From assembly GCA_964618785.1 (NCBI GenBank), contig CAZUCY010000031.1:1-33171 (forward strand): a stretch of DNA of 33,171 bases, written 5' to 3'. Below, one piece after another: positions 32,601-33,171 of the stretch. This stretch comes from FEN-1297 sp964618785. GTDB taxonomy: Bacteria; Bacteroidota; Ignavibacteria; Ignavibacteriales; Ignavibacteriaceae. The notes under the pieces are model-generated. The model did not search any database. It was not told where the DNA came from and saw only the letters and a program-made list of their open reading frames with translations. Numbering within the stretch: the first letter of the stretch is position 1; the number at the start of each line of letters is the position of its first letter. The position numbers were made by a program, and so were the translations under genes.

Positions 32601-33171
32601 ATGCTGTCGAAAATTTTATCAAGCGCTACACTAGGGATTGAAGCATACACTGTCGAAGTGGAAACTAATGTTGAAAAACAAATTCCAGGGTTTACGATTG
32701 TCGGTTTGCCTGACAATGTTATTAAAGAGAGTAAAGAACGGGTTATTACCGCAATAAAAAACAGCGGTTATGACTTCCCAATAAAAAAGATAACAATAAA
32801 TCTTGCTCCTGCCGATATTAAAAAAGAGGGTAGTTCACTTGACCTGCCTATTGCAATAGGCTTGATGAAAGCATTGGAGTTAATTTCATTTGATAACTAT
32901 AAGGATACAATCTTTCTGGGTGAGCTTTCATTAGATGGAAAGCTCAGAGCCATAAAAGGAGCGCTTCCTATTGCTGTTGAAGCAAAAAGGAAAGGACTTA
33001 AGAAAATAATTTTGCCTATAGATTCTGCCGGTGAAGCCTCGATTGTTGATGAAGTTGAAGTTTACGGGATGGAAAGCCTTGCTGAAGTAGTAAATTTTTT
33101 AAGCGGGAGTATTGAGAAAGAAAGAACGAAAACAAATAAGGATGAATTATTTTCTCAAATAAATTTATATC
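32601..33171 (+). CDS. comM: ComM/YifB family Mg-chelatase-like ATPase, 5' part
   Basis: Partial at the right edge: 190 complete codons without a stop. The N-terminus, MLSKILSSATLGIEAYTVEV then IPGFTIVGLPDNVIKESKERV, IKKITINLAPADIKKEGSSL and DLPIAIGLM, with LGELSLDGKLRAIKGALP, is the ChlI-like N-terminal domain of the ComM/YifB family. The Walker motifs of the AAA+ domain would lie beyond the window. ComM is a helicase that promotes branch migration in natural transformation; many YifB proteins occur in non-competent species too. ATG preceded by agaggg at a good spacing. Confidence 0.92.
   Translation, partial: MLSKILSSATLGIEAYTVEVETNVEKQIPGFTIVGLPDNVIKESKERVITAIKNSGYDFPIKKITINLAPADIKKEGSSLDLPIAIGLMKALELISFDNYKDTIFLGELSLDGKLRAIKGALPIAVEAKRKGLKKIILPIDSAGEASIVDEVEVYGMESLAEVVNFLSGSIEKERTKTNKDELFSQINLY

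Noticed and set aside
1..33171. Search by eye for tRNA, rRNA, tmRNA, RNase P RNA, SRP RNA and CRISPR arrays
   Set aside because: No T-loop-like GGTTCGAATC sequences, no rRNA-like blocks, no RNase P or tmRNA hallmarks, and no regularly spaced direct repeats were seen.

Overview
The window is AT-rich, almost entirely transcribed from the + strand, and looks like an ordinary chromosomal segment. Gene content suggests a member of the Ignavibacteria/Chlorobi branch of Bacteroidota: Chlorobium-like 2[4Fe-4S] ferredoxins with a long central insert, a short epoxyqueuosine reductase, a detached nuoGHI block, an ECF sigma factor with a zinc-less anti-sigma protein, and many secreted TPR proteins. The lineage is an inference from protein style, not from a marker gene. 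No rRNA, tRNA, CRISPR array, prophage or intact insertion sequence was found.

Layout. 1-892 is gene-free and rich in inverted repeats. 893-3072 is a tight three-gene unit: an exported YidD-like protein and two TPR proteins with a C-terminal membrane region carrying a PGAG-x-IY motif. 3254-4564 is lemA plus a TPM-domain protein. 4734-5726 holds two ferredoxin paralogues. 5969-6327 is a frameshifted Rieske gene, followed by queG and trxB. 8499-10218 is a regulatory module: a small membrane protein gene divergent from an ECF sigma/anti-sigma pair, with two matching ECF-like promoters facing outward between them. 10382-16825 is a dense housekeeping operon (era, EamA transporter, acylphosphatase, ispF, DedA, lnt, threonine aldolase, thioesterase). 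Then come a 3'-5' exonuclease, the antisense remnant of a glutamine amidotransferase gene, purL-yihY, a TPR protein, a PTS EIIA-like protein, hisS, lgt, rlmB, an M16 peptidase, alanine dehydrogenase, nuoG-nuoH-nuoI, and the 5' part of a comM/yifB gene cut by the window edge.

How the genes relate. Lgt (first step) and Lnt (last step) of lipoprotein maturation are both present but far apart. The ferredoxins, thioredoxin reductase, QueG and complex I subunits make this a redox-rich stretch. Noncoding DNA is the most distinctive part: at least three copies of a family with AGGCTG(A/T)CTAAAA ends, a roughly 200-bp foldback element upstream of nuoG, a branched hairpin region downstream of yihY, and the outward-facing ECF-type promoter pair.
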